Positions 8,416 through 20,400 of a DNA stretch of 64,000 nucleotides are shown here, in pieces (the stretch's first letter is position 1; each line of letters opens with the position of its first letter). The stretch covers positions 930,001-994,000 of the forward strand of contig NZ_QMIK01000001.1 in NCBI RefSeq assembly GCF_003316845.1, written 5' to 3'. Below the pieces are notes generated by a model that was not told the origin of the DNA, made no database searches, and saw only the letters and a program-made list of their open reading frames with translations. Source of the stretch: Cognataquiflexum aquatile. Its GTDB lineage: Bacteria > Bacteroidota > Bacteroidia > Cytophagales > Cyclobacteriaceae. A program made the translations under genes and the position numbers.

Positions 8416-11400
8416 ATGAAAAATTCACCTAAACAATTTACAGAAAATATCCCATTCCGGTTTTGCTTATCGATATTTCTGATTTTTTTATCTGCTTTTT
8501 CCTCTTTTGCTCAAAACGACAACAGGGTTCCTTTTAGACATAGAGTAGGAAACCCTGCACCGGATAACAATATTTTTAGGCTTCGAGGAGATTTTACAAT
8601 CATTGGAAACACCAACCTCACTTTAACAAATTATTCGGAAAGCACAAACAATTCGAATAGTCAAATGAAATATGTGGATGTGGATAGTGATGGTAACACC
8701 CTCAACTCATCCTCGTCCACTCTGGTCTTTTCATCAGAAAACAATGCCGATCCTAATTGTTCAGAGATAGTATATGCCGGTTTATATTGGTCAGGAAGAG
8801 CCAATCCCAATTTTGGAGAAACATTTGATGTTGTGATCGGATACCAAACCGGTCCTTCCCAAAATGTTACTGACAATGTCCAAGAATTGAACCACAACCA
8901 AGAGGTGGATTATTCAACATACTCTCTTTCCATTTCCAGACAAGGTGATCAGAATGCAAGGTATCCAAGATATACTTTATCCTCCTCATCTGGATCAAAT
9001 ACCTACCAATTTGAATTTACCAATTCTGGATCAAATCCGGGAAGATACCGAATTGGTACAAGCGGGGATTGGACGGATTTATCTAACCAATCCGTAAATG
9101 TCTCCGGAAATAACAGTGTGCTGACGTTTAGTCCAATTTCAATTGTGGAAGGCAACATGACTTTCACAATTGATAGAATCCAAAGGAACTCAGCAAGCAA
9201 CGGAAACACAGCCTCTTACCAGAACAGCAATAACTGGTTAAGAATTACTGCGAATGGAACCTTTGCAGAAGAAATTGAAATTCTAAAAACACTTGATAAA
9301 AGAAAGGTCAAAATTAAAGGTCCTGCCTCAGGAGGATACACTGAACTTACAGCAAATTCAAACAATATACTTTATCCATCAGGCGAACTTGGGGATATGT
9401 ACGTTGGCTTTGTCGACGTCACCCAATATGTAAAAGCCAATGGTTTGGGAGAATATACTGTTGCTGATATGGCACTTACCGAAGGCAACGGAGGAAATAC
9501 CGGCTATTATGGGCATTGGGGAATTGTGGTGGTTTATGAAAACTCCAAAATGACCTGGAGAGATGTAACTGTTTTTGACGGTTTTTCATTTGTCCAATCA
9601 CCCGGAAATTCAACCCAAGCAACAGGGGATCTTTTGATTGATGGATTCAATGCTGTTCAAAATGGTGATGTAAATCTGAAGCTAGGTGTAATGGCAGGTG
9701 AAGGTGATCGAGGGATTTCAGGAGATTTCCTTGAAATCAGAAATGCAGCTAATACAGAATGGGTGAGATTGTCACATCCCTTAAATTCCACAGGAAATTT
9801 TTTCAATTCTTCCATCTACACACCCACTCTGACAAATACCGGAACCTTGGTAGCCAATCCAAGAAACCCTAATCTTTTGAACAATACAGGTATTGACATT
9901 GCAATGTGGAATGTTCCAAATACCAACAATTCCATAATTGCAAACAGTCAGACAGCTACGACATTTCGATATGGTACTAACCAGGATTTATTTAACATCT
10001 ATGCAGTTGCCTTTGCCGTTGACGCATATATTCCTGATGTACAGGGACTAAACAGCATTGTTGCAATCAATGGGGTTGCTCCTACCTCAAATCCTACCAC
10101 ACAACCCGGTCAGGAAATTGAATATTCATTGGATATTAGAAACCTTGGATCAGAAGGAATAGAAAACACCAAAATAGTTATCCCAATTCCCTACACTGCA
10201 TCTTTTTTGAGCGCAAGTTCACAATCCTTTTTCACCCCAAATACTATTTCCCAACCGTATTTTGACCCTGCATTAGGTGCGACAGGATCAATTGTTTGGG
10301 AATTGGGAGAGATTCCTGTATCAGTGAATATCATGGATATTCTTGCAAGGCTCAGCTATACGCTAAAAACTACAGAAGATTGTTTCTTATTGGCAAATGC
10401 GGATTGCGAAGCCTACGTAGCCGTTTTGGGTACGATTTCAGGGAAAGGTATGATTTCCCAAAGCGAATTCAATACTGTTCAATTAACTCATGGGTTTTTG
10501 GATGGGGATTGTGAAGGAGAACCAATTCAGTCAGCCTTGATAATCCCAATTGTGGGTGCCGCTGAATTCGTAAATCAAAATTGCTCAGAAGCAGATATTT
10601 TTAAAGAATTTTTCTTTTGCAATGTTGATTTAAACCAAGGAGTTTCTGTCAATTCAATCAAAAATTCATTTCCGATCGGAACACGCTTTTTTAATGGTCC
10701 TGACCCGAATTCAGCAACAGAATTTACTTTAACAAATCCTTTCCCGGCAACGGATGGCATTTATTATGCAATCCCGCCAAATTCAAGCGATTGTATTTTC
10801 CAGTTCCGAATCATAGTAACCATTGTTGTTTCAAACCCTTCTTTACCTGACGCAGAGGAACTAACTTTTTGTATTGGGGAACAAATTCCAGATCTAGTTT
10901 CATTGATATCACCAAGCAATTTGGGAAGTCCTGATGAGTATAATGTTTATTTTTTCACTAGTGAAGTAGGTGGCGTAGCACAAACCGGATTTCAAGTCAA
11001 TTCCAGCAATGCCGGGGTTATTCAACTATGGGTAGCAGAAGGGTATTCTGCAAACTGTTTGGGCCCTAGGGTTCCTGTTAGTGTTACTATCAGTCCCCTA
11101 CCTTCCGCTCCTGTTGGCATCAACTTATTTCAATGTTTCGGAGAAGGAGTATCTCTTGTTGCATCCGCAACTGTGGACAATGGGTTAGAAGTCAGATGGT
11201 TTGATCAGGAAGTAGGTGGAAACCTAATTCTTAACCCTGTCCTTAACACACCTGGAAGTGTTACTTACTTTGCTGAATCCTTTAATCCTGTCACAGGATG
11301 TGCCGGAGTGCAAAGAACACCTGTGAACTTATCTCTCTTTAATTGCAGTATTACAATTGAAAAATCAGGAAGTATTCTGGATTTTGATGGCAATGGATCA

Positions 11401-14400
11401 ATCAATGTGGGTGACAAAATCATTTACACTTTTGCCATTTCCAATTTAGGAAACACGCCAATAACAAACATTTCTCTTTCCGATCCGAAAGTAAATGTAA
11501 GCGGTGGACCAATTTCAAGCTTGAGCGCAGGTTCAACTGATAACACTTCTTTCACCGCGGAACATGTTTTGACCCAAGCAGATTTTGATTTTGGCTCATT
11601 CACCAATATTGCGGTGGTAAGCGGAACAGCGCTCGGTACTATTTTAACCGCATCCGACAGTGACCTGCAGACTTTACTCCAAAGCCCTGCGCTTTCCATC
11701 ACCAAGACAGCTACCGAATCAACCTTTGACGCTGTCGGAGATGTATTGAATTATACCATTGTTGTGACCAACACGGGTAACGTGACTTTGAGCAATATTG
11801 CTGTAAGCGATCCTTTGACCGGATTGAATACATCAATTGCTTCCTTGGCGCCTTTGGCTTCGCAGTCAATCCCGACTTCTTATACCGTCACTCAAAGTGA
11901 TATTGATGCCGGAAAAGTAGACAATACCGCTTCCGCTGTTGTCGGTTCTGTGAATGTTACAGCTTCCGAGTCGGTAACTGCAACGCAAAGCCCTGCGCTT
12001 TCCATCACTAAAACAGCAACCGAGTCAACCTTTGCTGCTGTAGGAGATATATTGAACTACACCATCGTGGTGACCAATACAGGTAACCTGACTTTGAATA
12101 ACATCTCGGTTTCTGATCCGCTGACAGGTTTGAATACAACTATTGCTTCTTTGGCTCCTGCAGCTTCGCAGTCAATCCCGACTTCTTACACTGTAAAACA
12201 GTCAGACATCGATGCAGGCAAGGTGGACAATACGGCTTCTGCAGCTGTCGGCGCTGTCAATGTATCCGCTTCCGAGTCTGTTTCCGCTACCCAAAACCCT
12301 GCGCTTTCAATCACCAAAACAGCTACCGAATCAACCTTTGCAGCTGTCGGTGATGTATTGAATTACACCATTGTCGTGACCAATACGGGTAACGTGACTT
12401 TGGAAAATGTTGCGGTGAGCGATCCTTTGACAGGTCTGAATACAACAATTGCTTCCTTGGCTCCTTTGGCTTCGCAGTCAATCCCGACTTCTTATACAAT
12501 CACGCAGGCTGACATCGATGCAGGAAAAGTGGACAATACCGCTTCGGCTGTTGTCGGTTCTGTGAATGTTTCCGCTTCCGAGTCGGTTTCAGCAACCCAA
12601 AGCCCTGCCCTTTCCATTACCAAAACAGCAACCGAATCAACCTTTGCCGCTGTAGGAGATGTATTGAACTATACCATTGTGGTAACCAATACAGGTAACG
12701 TCACCCTGAATAATATCTCGGTTTCTGATCCGCTGACAGGATTGAATACAACAATTGCTTCTTTGGCGCCTTTGGCTTCTGAGTCAATACCGACTTCTTA
12801 TACCGTGACGCAGTCTGATATCGATTCAGGAAAAGTGGACAACACCGCTTCCGCTGCTGTCGGTTCTGTGAATGTTACAGCTTCCGAGTCTGTAACTGCA
12901 ACGCAAAGCCCTGCCCTTTCCATCACCAAAACAGCGACTGAGTCAACCTTTGCCGCTGTCGGGGATGTATTGAACTATAACATTGTCGTGACCAACACGG
13001 GTAACGTTACTTTGAGCAATGTTGCTGTAAGCGATCCATTGACCGGATTGAATACAACAATTGCTTCATTGGCTCCTGCTGCTTCGCAGTCTATCCCGAC
13101 TTCTTATACTGTAACACAGGCGGATATCGATGCAGGAAATGTCGACAATTCCGCCTCTGCTGTTGTCGGTGCAGTGAATGTCTCCGCTTTGGAGTCTGTT
13201 TCTGCAATCCAAAGCCCGGCGCTTTCCATCACCAAAACAGCAACCGAGTCAACCTTTGCTTCTGTGGGCGATGTATTGAATTACACTATTGTCGTGACAA
13301 ATACAGGAAACATTACTCTGAGCAATGTTTCTGTGAGCGATCCTTTGACAGGATTGAACACTTCTTTTCCAAGTCTTGCGCCTGGATCAAGTGAATCTGT
13401 TCCTACTTCTTACATTTTAACACAGGCGGATATCGATGCAGGAAAGGTGGACAACACCGCTTCTGCTGCTGTAGGTGCTGTCAATGTCTCTGCTTCTGAA
13501 TCAGTTTCTGCTACACAAAGCCCGGCGCTTTCCATCACCAAAACAGCTACCGAGTCAACCTTTGACGCTGTCGGCGATGTACTGAATTACACCATTGTCG
13601 TGACCAACACGGGTAACGTCACCCTGAATAACATCTCGGTTTCTGATCCGCTTACAGGTCTGAATACAACAATTGCTTCTTTGATGCCTTTGGCTTCGCA
13701 GTCAATCCCGACTACTTATACAATCACTCAAAGTGACATCGATGCAGGCAAGGTGGACAATACCGCTTCCGCAGCTGTCGGTGCTGTCAATGTATCAGCT
13801 TCGGAGTCTGTTTCCGCTACACAAAGCCCTGCTCTTTCCATCACCAAGACAGCAACCGAATCAACCTTTACCGCTGTCGGAGATGTATTGAACTTTACCA
13901 TTGTCGTGACCAATACAGGTAATGTGACTTTGAGCAATGTTGCTGTAAGCGATCCTCTGACAGGTCTCAATACAACTATTGCTTCTTTGGCTCCTGCTGC
14001 TTCGCAGTCAATCCCGACTTCTTATACTGTAACACAGGCGGATATCGATGCAGGAAAAGTGGACAACACGGCTTCGGCTGCTGTCGGCGCAGTGAATGTC
14101 TCAGCTTCTGAATCTGTTTCGGCAACACAGAGCCCTGCGCTTTCCATCACCAAAACAGCAACCGAGTCAACCTATGCCGCTGTCGGTGATGTATTGAACT
14201 ATACCATTGTGGTGACCAACACGGGTAACGTGACTTTGAGCAATGTTGCTGTAACAGATCCTTTGACAGGTTTGAATATTTCAATTCCAAGCCTTGCGCC
14301 TGGATCAAGTGAATCCATTCCGACTTCTTATACAATCACTCAAAGTGATATTGATGCAGGTAAAGTAGACAATACCGCTTCCGCTTTTGTCGGTTCAGTG

Positions 14401-17400
14401 AATGTCTCTGCTTCCGAGTCTGTAATTGCAACCCAAAGCCCGGCACTTTCCATCACCAAAACAGCTACCGAATCAACCTTTGCAGCTGTTGGAGATGTAT
14501 TGAACTACACCATTGTCGTGACCAATACCGGGAACGTGACTTTGAGCAATGTTGCTGTAACCGATCCATTGACAGGTTTGAACACTTCTATTCCAAGTCT
14601 TGCACCTGGATCAAGTGAATCCATTCCGACTTCTTATACAATCACGCAAACGGATATCGATGCAGGAAAAGTGGACAATACCGCTTCCGCAGCTGTAGGG
14701 ACTGTAAATGTCTCTGCTTCCGAGTCGGTAACTGCAACACAAAGCCCTGCGCTTTCCATCACCAAAACAGCAACTGAATCAACATTTGCCGCTGTCGGGG
14801 ATGTACTGAATTATACCGTCGTAGTGACCAATACAGGGAACGTCACCCTGAATAACATCTCGGTTTCCGATCCATTGACAGGTCTGAATACAACAATTGC
14901 TTCTTTGGCTCCTGCAGCTTCGCAATCAATACCGACTTCTTATACTGTAACACAGGCGGATATCGATGCAGGCAAGGTGGACAATACCGCTTCGGCTGCT
15001 GTCGGAACTGTCAATGTCTCTGCTTCGGAATCAGTTTCAGCAACACAGAGCCCTGCGCTTTCCATCACCAAAACAGCAACCGAGTCAACCTTTGCCGCTG
15101 TGGGCGATTTATTGAACTATACCATTGTCGTGACCAATACAGGAAACGTGACTTTGAGTAACATCTTGGTTTCTGATCCTTTGACCGGATTGAACACTTC
15201 TGTTCCAAGTCTTGCGCCTGGATCAAGTGAATCTGTTTTGACTTCCTACACTGTAACACAGGCTGACATCGATGCAGGAAAAGTAGACAACACGGCTTCC
15301 GCTGCTGTCGGTACAGTGAATGTTTCCGCTTCGGAATCAGTTTCTGCAACCCAAACTCCTGCCCTTTCCATCACCAAAACAGCAACCGAGTCAACCTTTG
15401 CCGCTGTCGGAGATATATTGAATTACACCATAGTCGTGACCAATACAGGAAACGTGACTTTGAGCAATGTTGCTGTAAGCGATCCATTGACAGGTTTGAA
15501 TACTTCTGTTCCAAATCTTGCGCCTGGATCAAGTGAATCCATTCCAACTTCCTACACTGTAACACAGACGGATATCGATGCGAGCAAGGTGGACAATACC
15601 GCTTCCGCTGCTGCCGGTGCTGTCAATGTCTCAGCTTCGGAATCAGTTTCTGCAACACAAAGCCCTGTACTTTCCATCACCAAAACAGCAACCGAATCAA
15701 CCTTTGCAGCTGTCGGAGATGGATTGAATTACACCATTGTCGTGACCAATACGGGTAACGTCACCCTGAATAACATCTCGGTTTCTGATCCTCTGACAGG
15801 TCTGAATACAACAATTGCTTCCTTGGCGCCTTTGGCTTCTGAGTCAATAGCTACTTCTTTTACAGTAACGCAGGCTGATATCGATGCAGGCAAGGTGGAC
15901 AATACCGCTTCGGCTGCTGTCGGAGCTGTCAATGTCTCTGCTTCGGAGTCCGTTTCTGCGACACAAAGCCCTGCGCTTTCCATCACCAAAACATCAACCG
16001 AGTCAACCTTTGCCGCTGTCGGTGATATATTGAACTACGCCATTGTCGTGACCAATACAGGTAACGTGACTTTGAGCAATGTTTCTGTAACTGATCCTTT
16101 GACCGGATTGAATACAACAATTGCTTCTTTGGCGCCTTTGGCTTCTGAGTCAATAGCTACTTCTTATACAATCACGCAGGCGGATATCGATGCAGGAAAA
16201 GTGGACAATACCGCTTCGGCTGTTGTCGGCGCTGTCAATGTATCAGCTTCGGAGTCTGTTTCTGCAACACAGAGCCCTGCGCTTTCCATTACGAAAACAG
16301 CAACCGAGTCAAGCTTTGCCGCTGTGGGCGATGTATTGAACTATACCATTGTGGTGACCAATACAGGTAACGTCTCCCTGAATAACATCTCGGTTTCCGA
16401 TCCTTTGACAGGTTTGAATACAACAATCGCTTCTTTGGCTCCTTTGGCTTCTGAGTCAATCCCGACTTCTTATACAATCACGCAGGCTGACATCGATGCA
16501 GGCAAGGTGGACAACACCGCTTCCTCTGCTGTAGGCGCTGTCAAAGTCTCTGCTTCGGAATCGGTTTCTGCTACACAGAGCCCTGCACTTTCCATCACCA
16601 AAACAGCAACCGAGTCAACCTTTGTTGCTGTGGGAGATGTATTGAACTATACCATTGTTGTGACCAACACGGGTAACGTGACTTTGGAAAACATTGCTGT
16701 AAGCGATCCTTTGACAGGTTTGAATACAACAATTGCTTCTTTGTCGCCTTTGGCTTCTGAGTCAATCCCGACTTCTTATACTGTGACGCAGGCTGACATC
16801 GATGCAGGAAAAGTGGACAATACCGCTTCCGCTGCCGTTGGTTCAGTGAATGTCTCTGCTTCCGAGTCGGTAACTGCAACGCAAAGCCCTGCCCTTTCCA
16901 TTACCAAAACAGCAACCGAGTCAAGCTTTGATGCTGTAGGTGACGTGCTGAACTACACCATTGTGGTGACTAATACCGGTAACGTGACTTTGAGCAATGT
17001 TGCTGTAAGCGATCCATTGACAGGTCTCAATACGGTCATTGCTTCATTAGCCCCATTGGCTTCTGAGTCAATACCAACTTCTTATACAGTAACGCAGGCT
17101 GATATCGATGCAGGCAAGGTGGACAACATAGCTTCCGCTGCTGTCGGTACTGTTAATGTATCGGCTTCCGAGTCGGTAACTGCAACTCAGAGCCCTGCCC
17201 TTTCCATCACCAAAACAGCAATCGAGGCAAGCTTTGCCGCTGTCGGAGATGTATTGAACTATACCATTGTCGTGACCAATACCGGGAACGTAACTTTGAG
17301 CAATGTTTCTGTGAGCGATCCTTTGACCGGATTGAATACAACAATCGCTTCTTTGTCCCCATTGGCTTCGCAGTCAATCCCGACTTCTTATACAATCACT

Positions 17401-20400
17401 CAAAGTGAAATTGATGCAGGAAAAGTAGACAATACCGCTTCCGCTTCTGTAGGTGCTGTCAATGTATCAGCTTCGGAGTCGGTTTCAGCAACACAAAGCC
17501 CTGCACTTTCCATCACCAAAACAGCAACCGAGTCAACCTTTGCTGCTATCGGAGATATATTGAATTACACCATTGTGGTGACCAATACAGGTAACGTGAC
17601 TTTGAGCAATGTTGCTGTAAGCGATCCTTTGACAGGTCTGAATACAACAATTGCTTCTTTGGCTCCTGCAGCTTCGCAGTCTATTTCGACTTCTTATACA
17701 ATCACTCAAAGTGACATCGATGCAGGAAAAGTGGACAACACCGCTTCCGCTGTTGTCGGTTCTGTGAATGTTTCCGCTTCCGAGTCGGTAACTGCAACCC
17801 AAAGCCCTGCGCTTTCCATAACCAAAACAGCAACCGAATCAACCTTTGCTGCTGTCGGGGATGTATTGAACTACACCATTGTCGTGACCAATACGGGTAA
17901 CGTGACTTTGAGCAATGTTGCTGTAAGCGATCCTTTGACAGGTCTGAATACAACAATTGCTTCCTTGGCTCCTTTGGCTTCGCAGTCAATCCCGACTTCT
18001 TATACCGTCACTCAAAGTGATATTGATGCAGGCAAAGTAGACAACACAGCTTCCGCTGCTGTCGGTGCTGTCAATGTATCAGCTTCGGAGTCGGTAACTG
18101 CAACTCAGAGCCCTGCGCTTTCCATCACCAAAACAGCAACCGAACCAACCTTTGCCGCTGTCGGGGATGTATTGAACTACACCATTGTGGTGACCAATAC
18201 CGGGAACGTGACTTTGAGCAATGTTGCTGTAAGCGATCCATTGACAGGATTGAATACGACAATCGCTTCTTTGGCTCCTTCAGCCTCGCAATCAATTCCT
18301 ACTTCTTATACTGTGACACAGGCTGATATCGATGCAGGCAAGGTGGACAACACGGCTTCTGCTGCTGTTGGTGCTGTGAATGTATCCGCTTCGGAGTCGG
18401 TAACTGCAACTCAGAGCCCTGCGCTTTCCATCACCAAAACAGCAACCGAGTCAACCTTTGACGCTGTCGGCGATGTATTGAATTACACCATTGTCGTGAC
18501 CAACACGGGTAACGTGACTTTGAGCAATGTTGCTGTAAGCGATCCATTGACAGGATTGAATACGGCAATCGCTTCTTTGGCTCCTTCAGCCTCGCAATCA
18601 ATTCCTACTTCTTATACTGTGACACAGGCTGATATCGATGCAGGCAAGGTGGACAACACGGCTTCTGCTGCTGTTGGTGCTGTGAATGTATCCGCTTCGG
18701 AGTCGGTAACTGCAACTCAGAGCCCTGCGCTTTCCATCACCAAAACAGCAACCGAGTCAACCTTTGACGCTGTAGGAGATGTATTGAACTATACCATTGT
18801 GGTGACCAATACAGGTAACGTGACTTTGAGCAATGTTGCTGTAAACGATCCTTTGACAGGTCTGACTACAACAATTGCTACTTTGTCCCCATTGGCTTCG
18901 CAGTCAATCCCGACTTCTTATTCTGTAACACAGGCTGATATTGATGCGGGAAAAGTGGACAACACCGCTTCTGCTGCTGTAGGTTCAGTCAATGTTTCCG
19001 CTTCCGAGTCGGTTTCCGCAACACAAAGCCCTGCCCTTTCCATAACAAAGACTGCAACCGAGTCAAGCTTTGATGCTGTAGGAGATGTACTGAATTACAC
19101 CATTGTCGTGACCAATACGGGTAACGTCACCCTGAATAACATATCGGTTTCTGATCCGCTTACAGGTCTGAATACAACAATTGCTTCTTTGACGCCTTCA
19201 GCTTCGCAATCAATACCGACTTCTTATACAATTACTCAAAGTGATATTGATGCAGGAAAAGTGGACAATACCGCCTCCGCTGTTGTCGGTTCTGTCAATG
19301 TATCGGCTTCAGAATCGGTGAATGCAACTCAAAGCCCGGCGCTTTCTATTACCAAGACGGCAACCGAGTCAAACTTTGCCGCTGTGGGCGATGTATTGAA
19401 CTATACCATTGTAGTGACCAACACGGGTAACGTCACCCTGAATAACATCTCAGTTTCTGATCCGCTTACAGGTCTGACTACAACAATTGCTTCTTTGGCG
19501 CCTTTGGCTTCGCAGTCAATCCCGACTTCTTATACTATCACTCAAAGTGATATTGATGCAGGCAAGGTTGACAATACCGCTTCGGCTGTTGTCGGCGCTG
19601 TCAATGTATCAGCTTCGGAGTCTGTTTCTGCAACACAGAGCCCGGCACTTTCTATCACCAAAACAGCAACCGAATCAACCTTTGCTGCTGTCGGGGATGT
19701 ATTGAATTACACCATTGTCGTGACCAATACAGGCAACGTGACTTTGAGCAATATTGCTGTAAGCGATCCTCTGACGGGATTAAACACTTCTATTCCAAGT
19801 CTTGCGCCTGGATCAAGTGAATCCCTTCCGACTTCTTATACAATCACGCAGTCGGATATCGATGCTGGAAAAGTGGACAATACCGCTTCCGCTGTTGTCG
19901 GTTCTGTGAATGTTACAGCTTCCGAGTCGGTAACTGCAACCCAAAGCCCCGCACTTTCCATTACCAAAACAGCTACCGAGTCAACCTTTGACGCTGTAGG
20001 AGATGTATTGAATTACACCATTGTCGTGACCAATACAGGAAATATTACTCTGAACAATGTTACTGTAAGCGATCCTTTGACAGGTTTGAACACTTCTATT
20101 CCAAGTCTTGCGCCGGGATCAAGTGAATCCCTTCCGACTTCTTATACAATCACGCAGTCGGATATCGATGCTGGAAAAGTGGACAATACCGCTTCCGCTG
20201 TTGTCGGTTCTGTGAATGTTACAGCTTCCGAGTCGGTTTCGGCAACGCAAAGTCCTGCCCTATCCATCACCAAAACAGCAACTGAGTCAACCTTTGCCTC
20301 TGTCGGGGATGTATTGAATTACACCATTGTCGTGGCCAATACAGGTAACGTGACTTTGAGCAATATTGCCGCAAGCGATCCTTTGACAGGTCTGAATACA

